Origin: Zeugodacus cucurbitae
Taxonomy: Eukaryota > Arthropoda > Insecta > Diptera > Tephritidae
DNA: 64,000 nucleotides
Assembly: GCF_028554725.1 (NCBI RefSeq)
Contig: NC_071670.1
Coordinates: 66,997,001-67,061,000 of the forward strand
Reading direction: 5' to 3'
The notes under the pieces are model-generated. The model was not told the origin of the DNA. It saw only the letters and a program-made list of their open reading frames with translations, and did no database searches. Position 1 is the stretch's first letter. Every line of letters starts with the position of its first letter. Both the position numbers and the translations under genes were made by a program. Shown in pieces: positions 1-13,200 of the stretch.

Positions 1-2270
1 CTGTGAATTATGGTGGATGGATACACACATACACTTACACCCATATATACATATACATAGCTATTTATGTTATTTATTTGAACTGCAAAGTATTCTTATT
101 GCCACATTAATTGCTGGCTGCCACACATATACTCATTACTTAATATACAATATTACATATATTATGAAATAACAGCAATGCTTTAGTTCACATATAAGCT
201 TGTATTTGTGGGTGTGTGTGTGCGTGTGGCATTTTAAATGTTACTTTTTATGGCACTTAATAACAGGTGCGCCGGCGCAGCGCTTGTGTAATTTTTGCAG
301 TTATATCAGACTAGCTTATTATTTATATGTGCGCACAGGCGCTTACTATGAAGTTTATATATCTATATATACTTGCATATATTTGTTGTTGTTGTTTTCG
401 TATTTTTTGATAATTCTTGAAAGTTCATTGTTTGTTGAGCTTAATGCTTTCTTTTGTACGCCAATTATACACATTTCAGTGGTAAATATCTATGAACAGC
501 ATGATTTATGATGTCATGCAAAGCGAACTGCAAACACAGGCAACAACAACAACAACGACAACAAAGCGCCATTAAGTTAAATATAAGTTCTTACGCTGCT
601 TAATGTGCACCACTAAATAAGCTCACAAAAGCGCTGCCGAAGGCGCCAACGGCAGGTGCTGTCAATATATAGACAATTCTTTGTTGAAAGATATGAAATT
701 GCTGTTGTTGTTGTTGACAGATAGCAACAACAGAATGATAGCGGTGAAATAGTTTCGGCTGTGAGCGCGCGCGCGCATTCTTTTGCACTTAAATTGCCAA
801 GCATGAGTAATGTTGTTGGTGTTGTTGTTGTTGCTATTATTGCTGACAGTCGCTGCTTTGAATGTCAATGCTCTATAGCGGTTATTTAATAGTTACCATT
901 ATCATTTACACTAAAAATGCCATAATTGCTGGCAGCAAAGTTATTCGTTATTTGCGCGCCAAAGCCATTGACGGATGGACTGTCGGACAGACAGAGTGTT
1001 GGAGTGTTGAACTGATTGTCTCAAAGTGCCATTTGTCCATTGTCTGTCTGTTTGTTTGCTATTTAAAGTCAATCACGCGGACAAGTGAACTTTGCGCAGA
1101 CGCACAAGCGCAACAACAAACACACACACACACCCATAGATATGCAACAGCTTCTGCTCAAGTCAAACGCATGCGCAATCACACGCGTCATTTGTTGTTG
1201 TTGCTACTGTACGTTTGTGGCATCTTCAATTTGGCGCGTGCAATCAAGCTTTACAAATTGAAATTAATTTGCGTGCATCACTGCGACGTCGATGTTGTTG
1301 TTGTTGCTACAAACCCTGTTGTTGCCGTTGCTGTTTTTGTGGCAACAACGAGTAAGCTACTGACTATTGTTGTTGTTGACAATGTTCTTGCTTGTTATTG
1401 CTATTTGATGCTGTTGAATTTCTTTTTTGTCGTACTTGCTACTACTGACTCTGTTGTTGTTGTTGTAAGTTGTTGCTGACTATGTTGTTCCTGTTGATTG
1501 TTGCAAACCTGCTTATTGCGTCTGCACCGGTAGCTAATTCATCATTGATGGCATCTAAATTGGCCTGCTGAAGCGTCGTCTCCGGCGGCTGTGTTGGCGG
1601 CAACACACGCACACTTACTCACAATCACACATATACCTGCAGTGGCGGTTGTAAATCAAATGTTTGTATGCTTAAGACGCCTGAACGTCTAATTAATCGA
1701 ATTAATATAATTAGAATTGATGTTTATTCATGCGGAGCGCTAATTTATGTAGAGTGGAATTGATTGATATATTTTTCTTAGAGGTGACAACTTTTGGAAA
1801 ACGTCGAACACTCTTAATCTGACAGATAACGTTCTCAAATAGCTGAGTTTTATGGTGGAATCCTAAAAGTATCATAGAATTACGAAAGATATTTCTTTCT
1901 TCCATTTTAAGAGACAACATTACATAGTTTAAGTGCTAAAATGTATTGAACTTGTACGGTCCTATCTTCTCTCTGATTGTTGATCTCATCGGCAATACTA
2001 AAACAAGCGATAGAGGAGGAAAAAGGGAGACGGTTTCATCTCTCGACTTCTACTACATCGATCGTGTGTAGATTTAAAGCCTTCACTCTCCGCGAGTACC
2101 TTCCTTAAACAATCACATTAGGACTAAATTAAATTATCCTCTTAAACCTAAAATATTATATTCAAAGCAAAATTGTCATCACCCCTTCGAGATTCACACT
2201 CTCACTTTCCCAAAATTTGTATTTCAGTAATTCAGCTCTAGTTTCCGATCTTTTTACAACTTTTTCCAAT
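1..2270. other. Unique AT-rich DNA with (TTG)n/(CAA)n runs, no gene seen
   Basis: This stretch carries many short GTT/CAA microsatellite runs (near 543-560, 704-716, 818-838, 1195-1205, 1300-1312, 1365-1378 and 1453-1466), a CA run at 1120-1135 and TATA-like simple sequence at 45-60 and 355-375. A 205-codon open frame at 862-1479 reads mostly through the GTT runs, giving poly-Val and poly-Leu, and has no recognisable domain. I see no gene or transposon here. Confidence 0.6.
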
Positions 2271-2373
2271 GAGAGAGAGAAAGAGAGACAGACAACCCGA
2301 AAGAAGAAGAGATAGAGAGAAAGAGTGAGATACAGACCGAAAGAACTAGAGTTAGAGAGAGAGAGAGATATAT
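2271..2373. repeat. Purine-rich (GA)n tract
   Basis: About 100 bp of almost pure GA/GAAA on the plus strand, including a GAGAGAGAGAGAGA run at 2355-2368. Such tracts are low-complexity sequence and in flies are potential GAGA-factor targets. No function is shown here. It lies about 35 bp upstream of the LINE insertion site at 2408. Confidence 0.8.
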
Positions 2374-2421
2374 AGTGGTTACTGTCAAAATATCTTTACT
2401 CTCGTCATACCCTAAAGTTTT

Positions 2422-3012
2422 TTTTTCTGCAGAAAGCTCTCTATCAACACCAGCTATTTTGCTATACGACTAGTGTGGGTACCCGGTCACCGCGGAATCG
2501 TTGGTAACTGTATAGCGGACAATCTTGCAAGGGAGGGTACCCTAGCTACATTGACGTCGGAATGGGAGCGTGTTGGTAGTCCATGGTTCACCTGGGCAAG
2601 AACGCTGGACATGCAGACAACGCATGAGCTCGTCAAACGCTGGTCAACTACCAGTACTTGCGCAGTGGCGAGGTCCTTTTGGCCCTCTGTGGAGCGTAAG
2701 CGGTCCTTTCAACTGCTTTCTCTGTGCAAGGTCCATCTCAGCGCGATCATTGGTGTACTTACTGGACATTGTCCAATGGGTACCCATGCGGTGAGACTTG
2801 GGATCGTGGCAGATGCAAGTTGCCAAAGCTGTATGAAGGAAGGCGAGGTGGAATCATCTAAGCATTTCCTTCTTCATTGTCCAGCTTTTGCTAGATTAAG
2901 GTGGAAACATCTAGGAAGGCCCTTTTTCGGCGATCCTAGCGAATTGGCTAGAATCGATATTAGCCGTCTTAAGACATTTGTAACGGATACCAAGCGTTTT
3001 GCTGAATCTTAA
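2422..3012 (+). pseudogene. C-terminal RNase H and zinc-knuckle fragment of a jockey-type LINE ORF2
   Basis: The frame is open from the truncation point to the TAA at 3010-3012, with no native start codon. The first residues end an RNase H fold: the segment IRLVWVPGHRGIVGN followed by ADNLA carries the conserved His of the PGH motif and the last catalytic Asp of the AD motif. Further on, KVHLSAIIGVLTGHC and AVRLGIVADASCQSC lead into a C-x2-C...H-x5-C zinc-binding pattern (CQSC, then KHFLLHC, then PAFARLR) characteristic of the C-terminal region of LINE reverse transcriptases. The endonuclease and reverse transcriptase domains and the first RNase H acidic residues are absent, so the fragment cannot be active. 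The other jockey-type fragments in this window align to it. Confidence 0.85.
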
Positions 3013-3117
3013 AGATCTTTGATCCACAGGGAGTTTTATTGGTACCACAATGGACAGCGCCAGGCTGTCTAAGTGAGATCTTCTGTTTTTTGCAAAGATC
3101 TGCCTACAAACCTAACC
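2422..3117 (+). mobile_element. 5'-truncated jockey-type LINE 3' end, flanked by a 14-bp target-site duplication
   Basis: The insertion is bounded by an exact 14-bp direct repeat, TACCCTAAAGTTTT, at 2408-2421 and 3118-3131. Between the repeats are the last 196 codons of a reverse-transcriptase polyprotein, a short 3' UTR of about 100 bp and a CCTAACC terminus. Severe 5' truncation plus a target-site duplication of this length is typical of target-primed reverse transcription by jockey-group LINEs. The perfect duplication and the still-open frame suggest a fairly recent insertion compared with the other jockey-type fragments in the window. The clade assignment (jockey group rather than I or R1) is from the RNase H plus CCHC arrangement and is not certain. 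Confidence 0.88.
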
Positions 3118-3131
3118 TACCCTAAAGTTTT

Positions 3132-3989
3132 ATATTTTGATCATATCAATCAAAAACTTGTTCTCTTATTCTCTCGGTTTATATAATTTTTGACTTAAGA
3201 AAGCATTATTTGAACAAATTGGGCATTATATTTTTTTTTTGGGGAAGAGTTGCCACTTAACAGACATTTTTTTGTTTTCACAAAATAGGAAGGTATTTAA
3301 GAAGACCTTACGACTAAATAACATTTTTCTTGGAGTTGGATGATGTTAAAACATAATCTGCTTCCAAGAAATATATATATGTACTTATGTACGTAACACT
3401 TTCTAGAAGACAACTCGACAACTAAATATACATATATTAAGCCCCGAGTAATTCATATTAGAGCTTACAATTATTCTTTAAAAATAATAATTTTTATTGT
3501 TAAAATTTTATTTTTAACCAAAGGAAAACTAAATTTTTATTTTTGGTGTAATGATGTGAATGTATTACAACAACAACTTCAAGCTAACGAAATTAATTTT
3601 TTATAATTATTTTTAAATATTAATCTAAGTATATTAAAAGCTTTCCAGGGTGATGTAACGGCTTTCCAATTGCTAATAGCACAGACAGACCTCAGACCTT
3701 TCAACAACCACAAACAAATAATTGCAGCCACTTTTAATTAGTCGCTAATTTAATTTTGTGAAAATGTAATTAAGCGGAATAGCCAAAGGCGTGCAAAAGT
3801 TTTCTTTGTGAAATCATAATAAACACAAAATGAATTTTTATGCAAATCAACGCCGTTGGCAAGCATTTTCAGCGCGACGAGAGTGCAAAAGGCAGATGAG
3901 CGCTGAAAATATGAAATGGATTATGGAAATTAACTGCAAAATTTCCAAAAGTTAAGGTTATTAGTAATAACAAAAACAACAACACAAGA
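3132..3989. other. AT-rich unique DNA, nothing recognised
   Basis: The composition is strongly AT-rich, with T runs (3226-3240) and A/T tracts around 3480-3620. No open frame, repeat unit or transposon similarity was found. Confidence 0.6.
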
Positions 3990-4800
3990 AATAATTTTCA
4001 CTGCCACAACAATAAAAGAAAAGAAAGAGCTCCAACAAACAAACGGATGTGCCGAAGAAGAAGTCGACGACACAAATTCGGTTCAGTCGATATCGAATTT
4101 ATGCGCCTGAAATGGCCACAACAATTTGTAATGAAGGATTCGATAAGCATCTTATTAATTGCCGCCGCTGCGCATTGGCGGCGCGCAGTTGTGCGCGAAC
4201 GCTTATGGTTTTCAGTGTCATTGGCCAAAAGCGGTGGTGGCAGCCGACAGCCAGCAACCATTGTGGCAAGAAGCAGCATACAAATTAATTATTATTTCTC
4301 TGCGATTGGCATTGAGTTGTGCAAAAGGCGAAAGATGACAACCGGTGTTGCCACCAGTGGCAGCGCGCCGCTTACCCGCTGGACTTCAGAGCTGCCAACA
4401 GCCGGCTGCCAAGCGCTGGCTGCAAATAAAGCAAATGCCCAAAAGGATTCGTCAGTCGCCGATTTCAATATCGGCAAATAAGCAGGTGAGTAAACAAAAG
4501 CGGCAAAGCTCCAAGGCGGCCTGGCGAGAAACGATCGGAAAATATGGAATTATGTTGTAACTGCCGCAACTGGTGCGCGCCGGCCGCATCTTTTATAGCA
4601 GAAAACGAACAAACCACAGTTTGCCACAACGCATCGCAACGCAACTTGCCACACAATTAACACCGCCACTTGCGTACGCGCTGTGTCGCTGTAGCAAGTT
4701 GCACGCCGCATGTGGCAAGTCCAACCTGGAATTGGACGCTCTTCAGCGTCTTCGCCGCTTTTTATTCCTCACTCATTTGACATTGCCACGGTAATCAGTT
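3990..4800. other. GC- and CpG-richer island with a splice-donor-like site, no coding match
   Basis: This block is clearly richer in G+C and CpG than its surroundings (for example 4160-4200 and 4560-4580). It holds overlapping open frames of 144 codons (4047-4481) and 60-95 codons on both strands, none recognisable. A consensus 5' splice-site-like sequence, GCAG|GTGAGT, occurs at about 4482-4491, just after the stop of the 144-codon frame. It could be an untranslated exon, an enhancer or unconstrained sequence. Base composition is the only real evidence. Confidence 0.3.
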
Positions 4801-5597
4801 GACTGATCATTCACTTCTTCAACATTTACTCGCCTATGCCTCCTCTCCCCTCTTCCAACTGCCTTCAACTGCATTTCCTTAATCTGTTTACTGTTTACAG
4901 CTGCAGCTACTCACTACTCACCCTGTTCGCAGAACGCCAGCGACTAGTAAGAGCATCGAAATTCCCATGGCAGCTCATTTAGTGTCATTCTATTTGGCTT
5001 TGCAAGCACTTCGCCACCGAAGCTATTCGTAGCGCTGCCGTATTAGCCGACTTGTGCCTGGTCATATAGTAATGCTGCTATATGTTGATGCTGACAATTT
5101 GATTTTATTGACTTTGACTTGACAGTTTTGTGCGCAGCGCACAGTTGCACGTAAATGGTGGTCAAAGTAGAGAGTCCAAAAGGCTTTGACGGTTCAAACA
5201 GACCAAGGAGCGATGCGTCGTCTAACCGGCTGCCCATTTCGCATTTAATGGCTTCGGAGTGTATGTCAATCTTTGACTTGCAGCGCTCGGTAATGGCTCG
5301 TTGAGTTTGTGAACCTTAACGACTCAAGACATTCTTGCGTTTTGCTCTTGTCTTGAGATTTGTTTAATGGATGCCACTAAATAACGCATGTGCCAATATA
5401 TTTACATAACTACAACACAAATAGCTAGTTTGCTTTGACGGACTGCCATTGGGTTGGTCCAAAGCTCGATGGTGGAGTGTTAAAGAGTTCAGTTTCTGGA
5501 AGACAAGTCTTCTATCTAGAAGCAAAAACCAAATTATTGAAATCATAAAATTAGTATATTTAGTTAGTAAAATATAATAAAAAAAAATTAAACAGAT
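4801..5597. other. Unique DNA, nothing recognised
   Basis: No gene, repeat or mobile element could be identified. The last 60 bases are A/T-rich and lead into the GTGGCAAC repeat array. Confidence 0.55.
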
Positions 5598-5977
5598 GGC
5601 AACACTACAGAAAAATATTTTCAATTGTCGTCTAAACGTTTTCCGTTGGATATCCATAACTTAATTTAAATATTTTAATCATTTTATTAATTTAATTTAA
5701 TTAATTTTATTTTAACCAAGTGGCAACCCTTCTAAAAAATGGTTTCAACTGACATCTTAAACCTATTTAGTTGGTTAAACACCCGCTAGCTATAATCATT
5801 ATTTTATTTTAGTAATTTGTTTTAATTGAAAATTTGCAACCAGGTGGCAACACTTCTCAAAAATATTTTAAATTTCATCTTAAACTTCACTAGACTAATA
5901 TTCACCTTATATAATTTTTGTATACAAACAAAATTTTTTAATTGAAAATGTCAGACGGGTGGCAAGGCTGCTAATTG
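5598..5977 (+). repeat. Degenerate tandem array of about 124-bp GTGGCAAC units (array A)
   Basis: Three units plus the start of a fourth begin with GGCAAC or GGCAAG at 5598, 5722, 5846 and 5961, giving spacings of 124, 124 and 115 bp. Units share GGCAAC followed by a CTTCT-plus-A run, ATATTTT or a close variant, then CATCTTAAAC, an AT-rich body and a final GTGG or ATGG into the next unit. Divergence between units is high, so the array is old. A second array with the same core lies 2.9 kb downstream at 8475-9010. Confidence 0.7.
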
Positions 5978-8474
5978 TATTTTATGTCGTAAGCCACACA
6001 CACATATGGTGTCACTCTGTATACTGCAAGTGGGGCGCAACGCAATGTCTATGTAATTTTTTCTAAAGCCAAAAGGAGTCTTCTCCTCGGAAGCTTAGCA
6101 TAACATTATTTTTAGAGCTCGGCAAAGCGCTGTCCAATTAAATCAAAACTCTGCTATCATTACTTCGCAATATTTCCAATTCGATTCTATAATCAATCGT
6201 ATGCAATGAAATCTTCGGTCATTAGAATAAATCACTAATTTCAAAATTTGCTGCAGGTGTGACCGTTGGCCAACAGCAAGTCAACCCAGCTGTGATTGCA
6301 ACCAATCAGTAGCTGCATTAAAAAACGACTTGCCACACTTCTTCTTGCACAACTTAAAGATCACATAAATTATACAAAATGAGGAACTGCGGCGTATAGG
6401 CAAATTATGAATAAACTTGCCACATTATCTGCGGAATGCATGACAACCATTAATTTATGAGCTGATCGCCAACGCGCCTCTCATCTAACCTGACTGCAAC
6501 CCGCGATCTGGTTCTGTCGCATTGCGCGCATTTAAATGCGTCGCATTGTATTTGTGGCATGCCACAATGGGTTGCCACACCAAGCGTGGAGCTGCAAATA
6601 TTTGTGGCACGCATTAATACGTTTGTTGCATCAACAAAACGCCAACAGCACCTCATGCCAGCTGTCGTTTATGGCCACTCATTGCTTCGCTGGTAATTGC
6701 AACGTCGCCGCCAAAAGCGTTGGCCGCCGCGCAACAGTGTGGCAACGTGGTCGCAATGCGGAATAGAATAGTTAGACAGCTTCTTCAATTCGCTGTGCAT
6801 GCAAAGTGTCTGCAATTTTAATCGTGGGTTAATTAGTCTAATTAATATTTAGATTAGAAGTACAGAAAGCACCGTACATTAACTAAGCAATAAATCTTTC
6901 ATCTGTCAAGCCATGAACTTTATGCGTTGAGGAATGGCTAGAGATTACATGCTGCTTCCTACACGTCTTGCAGTTAGTTTCAGTTTCGAGAAGTAAGCCA
7001 AACTTTCAATGAGACTAATTACACAGCTTGTTGCAATGATTTATTGTTGAAAGATTCCTCTTTGCCAAAAGATTACATAAAGAGTATACAAATTATTTCG
7101 GTTTACGAAAGATCCAATTTTACATAATCTAAAAATTGCTGGCAGCTTCCTAATTTCTTTTAAGTTTTCTAGTCACACCGCATAGTAAGCCGTAGTGACC
7201 ATTACTTGGATTTCCAGGATATTTTTCAAACGAGAACAGCCAAATTTATACCTACTCTTAAGAATTTTCTGCTACATATTAATAGATATAATATATCAAC
7301 GCTTTAAAAATGTTCAATGCTACTTCAACAATATTCCATTAATTTCATTATACCAGTTTATCAGATTTATACCAGTTGTATGTTCGATTCGCCACTCGCT
7401 CAAAGTCTGGTAAATAATGTAATGCAGCTATTAAAGCGAACGAATTAGTAGTGGAGGGTTTGATTCGTCACCAGTGGGTGACCGAAAATGCTTGCCTGAA
7501 GTTCGCTGTTTCCACATTTTCACCTCCGCAAGAAAGTTTTGTTCTGAACAGTTGATCACCCTTTCATAAAAAGAAAATATTTCTCGAGCTTTTTTAGCAT
7601 CAAATTCGTACTTTGGGAAAAATACACAAAAAAAAAAACAACACGTGTCCTATAATAACTGAATTTTCGCGAGGGAACTGCTATATTAAAAATACGTTGA
7701 GTAATAAAACTTTTCGTAAAACTCCGCCCAAAAAATTTTCTGGATCTGCCACTGTTCGTCAATCTATGTTTATTCTTTCCTCCCTCTTTTTTTCTGCCTT
7801 ATTCCTATTCATTAATTGTGATCATTGTAAATATTTATGAAAAATATTAATTTACTATCCATCTATAAGTCGCCTATATGTTCAAAAATAAGTATACCAG
7901 CTTTCTTCCAGACCATCTGTTTTGGGCTCTGAGAGAGAGAAATTCAAAAAATTTTCAATGTAAGCGATATTACAAGCCAAGCAAATTGCTATTCATTCTC
8001 CTTTTTCAATTTATTTTTCAAAAATCGTTAAGCATTTTCGAATTCCTGCGAGTTATTGTTAGCAAATAACGGTATTTTCAAAGAATTTCAACACGACAAC
8101 TCCTTCCTTAAGCTCAAGATTTGTATATGTATTTGTTCGCTGCCCATTTAAGCATACTTTGCGCGCATTAACGTCAATGTAATGCAACCGCGACCAAATA
8201 AACAGCGACTTTACGCCCGCAAAAACAGGTTCATGTCAACAGTAGAAGCCGGAGTTAAGGTTAAAGAAGTTCAAAGAGAACATAAATAAAATAAATGCAG
8301 CAAACACAGCCATTGAAGGCAATAAAGCAATTAGCGATGCAAATTTTTGTTGTGTTTTTTTGCTGCATTTAAGGTATATCGATTACATAGTGGTGCTTGG
8401 AGTTGTGGGTGGTTTTGATCGATATTTTCATTTAGTCTTCATAGTATTTTACACTTTAATCCTTTTCTCCTAAT
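5978..8474. other. Unique DNA, nothing recognised
   Basis: The stretch is mixed AT-rich sequence. The sub-block 6440-6770 is GC-richer and has many TTGCCAC/GTGGCA words and short overlapping open frames on both strands (68 and 76 codons), none recognisable. Open frames at 7195-7413 and 7613-7840 are AT-biased and low in complexity. No mobile element was identified. Confidence 0.5.
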
Positions 8475-9010
8475 GCAAGTGGATATTTCAAATTTAAAGA
8501 CTTCCAAATTACTCTTTGTAAAGAGCTTAATCTAGGTCTTTCATTTTTTTAGATTTATTAAATTTTTAATTTCTTTGTAGATGGCAACTCTATTTAAAAT
8601 CTATTTAAATTCTATTTAATCTCTATTTAATAATAAAAATTTACGTAAAAGCCCTTAACAGTTTCAGATAGTTTCTCCAAGTTTGACCAACATTTCGCAA
8701 TATTTTATTCAGTATCACTTTTTTATAGTTGGCAACCCAATAACATAATTATGTCTATATTAAAGACTACCAAAGTACTTTTTGAAGTGCTGTATTTAAG
8801 AACTATTAACTGTTAACACAATTTTTCTGATTTTTTTTAATTTTTTGTACGTGGCAACTCTATTCCAAGATATTTCTAAATTGAAAACTTTTGAAATATT
8901 TGTGGTAACGGTTCATTTAATGTGTTATATTAAACATATTTTTGTCATTAGATCAGATTTTTTAAATTTTTTACATTTTGTACGTGGCAACTCTATTTAA
9001 AAAAATTTAG
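8475..9010 (+). repeat. Degenerate tandem array of about 120-150 bp GTGGCAAC units (array B)
   Basis: GGCAAC starts units at 8583, 8731, 8852 and 8986 (spacings 148, 121 and 134 bp). A partial earlier unit from about 8475 shares the TTAAAGACTWCCAAA block with the unit starting at 8731. Most units open with GGCAACTCTATT and are preceded by TTTTGTACGT or TTTGTAGAT. The same GTGGCAAC core and similar unit length as array A suggest a common origin. Confidence 0.65.
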
Positions 9011-10270
9011 ACTAAATCAATTTCGATAAATTTATATAAATAGATCGATATTTTTGGTGTTAATCGAAATTATTATCATCGCCAATATAAAACACAGCGC
9101 TGCCGTTGGCAAGTGCCTGGCGCTGAGCCGCGTTCAAACCCATTCCTGTTACACTTGAAATGTGAGGCGCAAGACAATGCGGCAATAAATCAATCAACAT
9201 AGCAGCAATGACAAAAAATATGGGTAAAGCAAAAAAATAAAAGCAGAAATGCGCAAGGAAAATTAACCAAACAATAATAAAAAAATAACAACAACAACAA
9301 TTTTTGGCTAAAATCCCGAAAGAAAATCTCCAAAACTGGGATTAACGCAAATCGCCGAAAAAACTCCAAGCATTTAAGCCACTTGTACTACGTAAACGCC
9401 ATTGTAAAGACCCTAAAAGGCATTTTATTTATTTACATTTTAATTTGTCAGCGAACAGCGAAGGAAACAAATCGTTGTGTAAGCAACGAACGCATATTTA
9501 AAAGGGTTTAAATGTAATTCCGCGAGCCATTTTTAGTAAAACCGTCAGCATGTTGAGGGATTTGCGTTGTTTTTGCCACAACAAATTGCTGCGTAACACA
9601 CGACAACGGTGGCAGCAACAACAACCAAAAAGGCAACAAATTCGTTCAACAATACAAAAAATGTTACCAAAAACAACAACAACGGAGGTGAAATTAACCA
9701 CAACAAGAGTGCGAACAACAATAAAACTATACAACAACAACAACAAATGTTATTTTAAAGGCGACAATCCAATAATATAAATGGCGTTAACAAAGTAGGT
9801 CAAGTCAGTACGACAACAATGAAGGAGAACAATAACAAGAATAAAGACGGACGTACAGACTGGCAGGCAAATGACAACGCAATTGAAACAACAACAGCAA
9901 CGGCAACAATAATAAAAGGCGCAAAAGTCGAAATGCCAAAGGCGCATGCGTGACAGTAACAAGCCAAAGTCTAGATAGCCTTTGTAAATATGTTGATTTG
10001 TAGTTGTTTTTGTAATTGTAGCTGGGATTTGGGAACGCGACTGGCTGGCTGGACATGCGCACAACAGCAACAACAACAATAGAGCGAGCATATAGCAATA
10101 GTTTTCGCCCAGTCAAAGCAACGGCAGCGGCAGCGGCAATCCGGGCTCAGCTCAGCTCCGCGCGTGTTGACAGCTCAACAGGCCCAACATTCCTGCCTAC
10201 CAACGCTGTGTCGATGGCTTCAGATTACAAAACAAAAAAAAACAACAAATAAAAACAACAATAACAACCC
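9011..10270. other. Unique DNA with dense CAA/AAC simple sequence
   Basis: (CAA)n and AACAAC runs dominate 9285-9300 and 9590-9765, and on both strands they generate Gln/Asn- or Leu/Cys-rich open frames of no significance. The part 10040-10230 is GC-richer and ends in ATGCAG|GTAAGC at about 10271-10282, a good splice-donor-like sequence. No exon could be supported. Confidence 0.45.
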
Positions 10271-13200
10271 ATGCAGGTAAGCAAAAAATTAACAACACAT
10301 AAAGTAGCCACATTTGTGGCAGAAGCGCCCACCGTTTGTTGCATACTAATTAGGAGCACACAATACCGGTATCATCGCTATATACTTATATATATGTCTA
10401 TATGTATGCAATTTGGCTTGTTGGTGCGTGACAAAGCAGCCACAAATCTATGCTCGTGATCACCGAGTTGTTTACTTTTGTTGTGACTTCAACAAATTCT
10501 CGAAATCCACGCAAAACTGTGCAAATATTTGTTTAGCTTTTCGTTCTGTCGCATTCCGTTCATAAAGTTGTATGTGTTGATTATAGACGCGTTGATAACA
10601 GCAAATAGAACTTGTTCGATCAGATATGGTGAACACCTCGGTATAACTTACTTTTGACTTCGTAGTTGAATGAATGAAGTTTTGTTGTACTCAGAAGTAG
10701 TTCAAGGAATCTGGGCAAAAATTAGGTGGTGTTTAGATAAGTAGCGTCATAAAGACTTTTCTACAATATAAGAATTAGCAGAGAAGTCTCTCAATCCAAT
10801 TTTATAGAAATAACAGATAGCGAGACACATAAAGAGAAGTGACCTTGGAAGAAGCTGCTGGGCTTCGAATGAGCTAATGGCATTCGTGATGAACTACGAG
10901 CTATTGAAAGAGCTTCTGTTCAAATATTTCTCAGAATGAAGACCGCCAAAGTGTATCCACTACTTCTTTATTAGTTCTCGTATTCTAATGTATTGAACTT
11001 ATGGAACGGAGACTCAAACGAAAATTAATATCTTCTATGCACAAATCACCGCATTACAAATTACTCATTGATTGTCACGGTTATATTAACATTCATATTA
11101 ATATTGTCTGAGTCTTCAGTGGCCGGAAACCCAAGGAAAGTATTTCAAATTATTTTTTGAAATAACAAAAGGTCTTCGGCTGCTCTTTTAATCTACAAAT
11201 GGTTATATGACAATATGTTTATAAGAACTTGAACAAGAAAGCATATAACATTCTTAAGAAAAACTTTCAGCAGTTAAGACTTTTCTGTCTGATCCCAAAA
11301 CGATATTCGATCTTATATAAGGTTCTATTAAATATATGTAAGAACTAGAAGAAAAAAATTTTTATGACTGCTCGAAACATTGTAAAGCTTCCAAATTATT
11401 ACTTATTTTATCAGTGGAATTTTAGGAATTTGTTAACCTCATAAAAACAAAATTCGAGAATCGAATACTCAAGAGTTGAAGATCTAGCATCCAGTCAAAA
11501 ATAGGAATAATTCTTAATTGTAAAGCTTCAACTGTCTACCGGATACATATGCTGGAATCCGACTCTATCAACATAAATTTATGAATCCATATTTAGCACG
11601 AAACAAAAGAGAAAGATCCTCGATAGAAATGTGGCTGACTTATAGGTGAAATTGAGCAGATAACTTTGAAATTAAACAGGCTTGTAAAGTATTGACGACA
11701 GCACAACAATTGGCTATACTGAGTACTAGCCTCTAGTTAACCAGCACTATCAGGACCAACGATAGAAAAAATAATCAGAAAATTATTGCGGAACAAGAAA
11801 AACTGTTTAAAAATATAATTGCTGGGAGTCAAGAAAGGGGATCATAGAAGAAGAAATACATTCAAAGAAAAAAACAGAACAGGAAGATTAGCTCAGTTTG
11901 CGACAAAACTAGAGAGAAACAATCCTCCACAGTTAGTTTAATAAACAACAAACACTTCGCAAATCTACAATTTGTTTGGCGATTATGATAATCATATAAA
12001 TTGTGCCATTATGGGAGCAAAAATAACAATATTTATACTCCGCTTCCTCTTCACAGACTATTTGAAACCCGCCTTCATTCTCACATTAAACATCCTTCGA
12101 GCAAAATTTCTGTGTACTCACCTGAGTACTAAACGAAGTAAGTATGCCTCCAACATTATAATTAACTAATAATGATAATAAATTAGTTATGTAATATAAA
12201 AGTATTTGCGTAATTGCCGCATCAACAGAACGGAAGTGATCACTCAATGCAATGTGGCAAGTGGCAACATGTGTATGCAACAAGTTGTTGCAAACAAAGA
12301 AACATGCCATCTCTCTCTGCTGATGGACTCTACAAACTTGGCGCGTGTGTGGCATGTCACGCTGTCAACAACATCAATCTGCCAGCAAGCGATAGCAAAA
12401 AATAGAATGACAACAACAAACAGTTAGATCTCAGCGCCCATGTACGCTGTCAATGTTGCAATGCGCGTTCGCGATTGTTGAAAAAGGCATAAAGGCAGAA
12501 TGCAGAATGTTAGATATTTATAGTTTAATGCACGGCAATCGGCGAACAATAATGTGGCATTTAATAAATGAGTGTTGCAAGTTGAGGAGTCGCCACGGCT
12601 AAGGATTGCCAGCCATGAAGCTCAGCGCGTAAATTTAGCGTTTCCTGTCGTTAGTCGTATAACTGCGCAGCAAGCGAAGCGTTTATGTTCCAACACTTCG
12701 CCACTAAACAGCCAATAAAATGTGACTTATATGCTAATAATATACGAGTAGTTAAATGCCTTGCAATGTGTATTACAAATTGCCGTGACCAATGCGGTAA
12801 ATACAAAGCGAAGCGCAGTGCAGTGAATCGCTCAAACGGAAGCAGGAAGTTGACATTTGCGTTGCATTTATAATGAATTGTTCGATTATGCGGCGATTTG
12901 CCAATAGATAAATAGTTCCTTAATCAGCATGAAGCGTTTCGTTTAAGTGTCTATTAATTAGCGTTAAATGAAGTTTAATTTAAGTTAAGTTAAGTTTTTA
13001 TGGTTTGAAGTTAGAAGGAAATAAGACTTCTCACCGTTCCATCATACTACGATTATCATTGCTCAATCAATCTGTTTACGAGCTCATTAAGAGCACCTTT
13101 TCCTTTTTTATTTGCCCTGGTCTGTGGGTACTTCGATCAACATCTTATTGATACATTTTCTGACACCGGCGACACTTAGCGGTGAGATGATATACAAGTG

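Noticed and set aside
862..1479. 205-codon open frame
   Set aside because: Much of it translates GTT and CAC microsatellites into Val, Leu and His-Thr runs. No domain, and no sign of selection that can be seen here.
4047..4481. 144-codon open frame in a GC-richer block with a nearby splice-donor-like site
   Set aside because: Overlapping frames on both strands and a Ser/Ala/Arg-rich translation with no motif. GC content alone explains the open length.
10271..10282. ATGCAG|GTAAGC splice-donor-like site after a GC-richer stretch
   Set aside because: A single donor-like sequence without a supported upstream exon or start is expected by chance in 64 kb.
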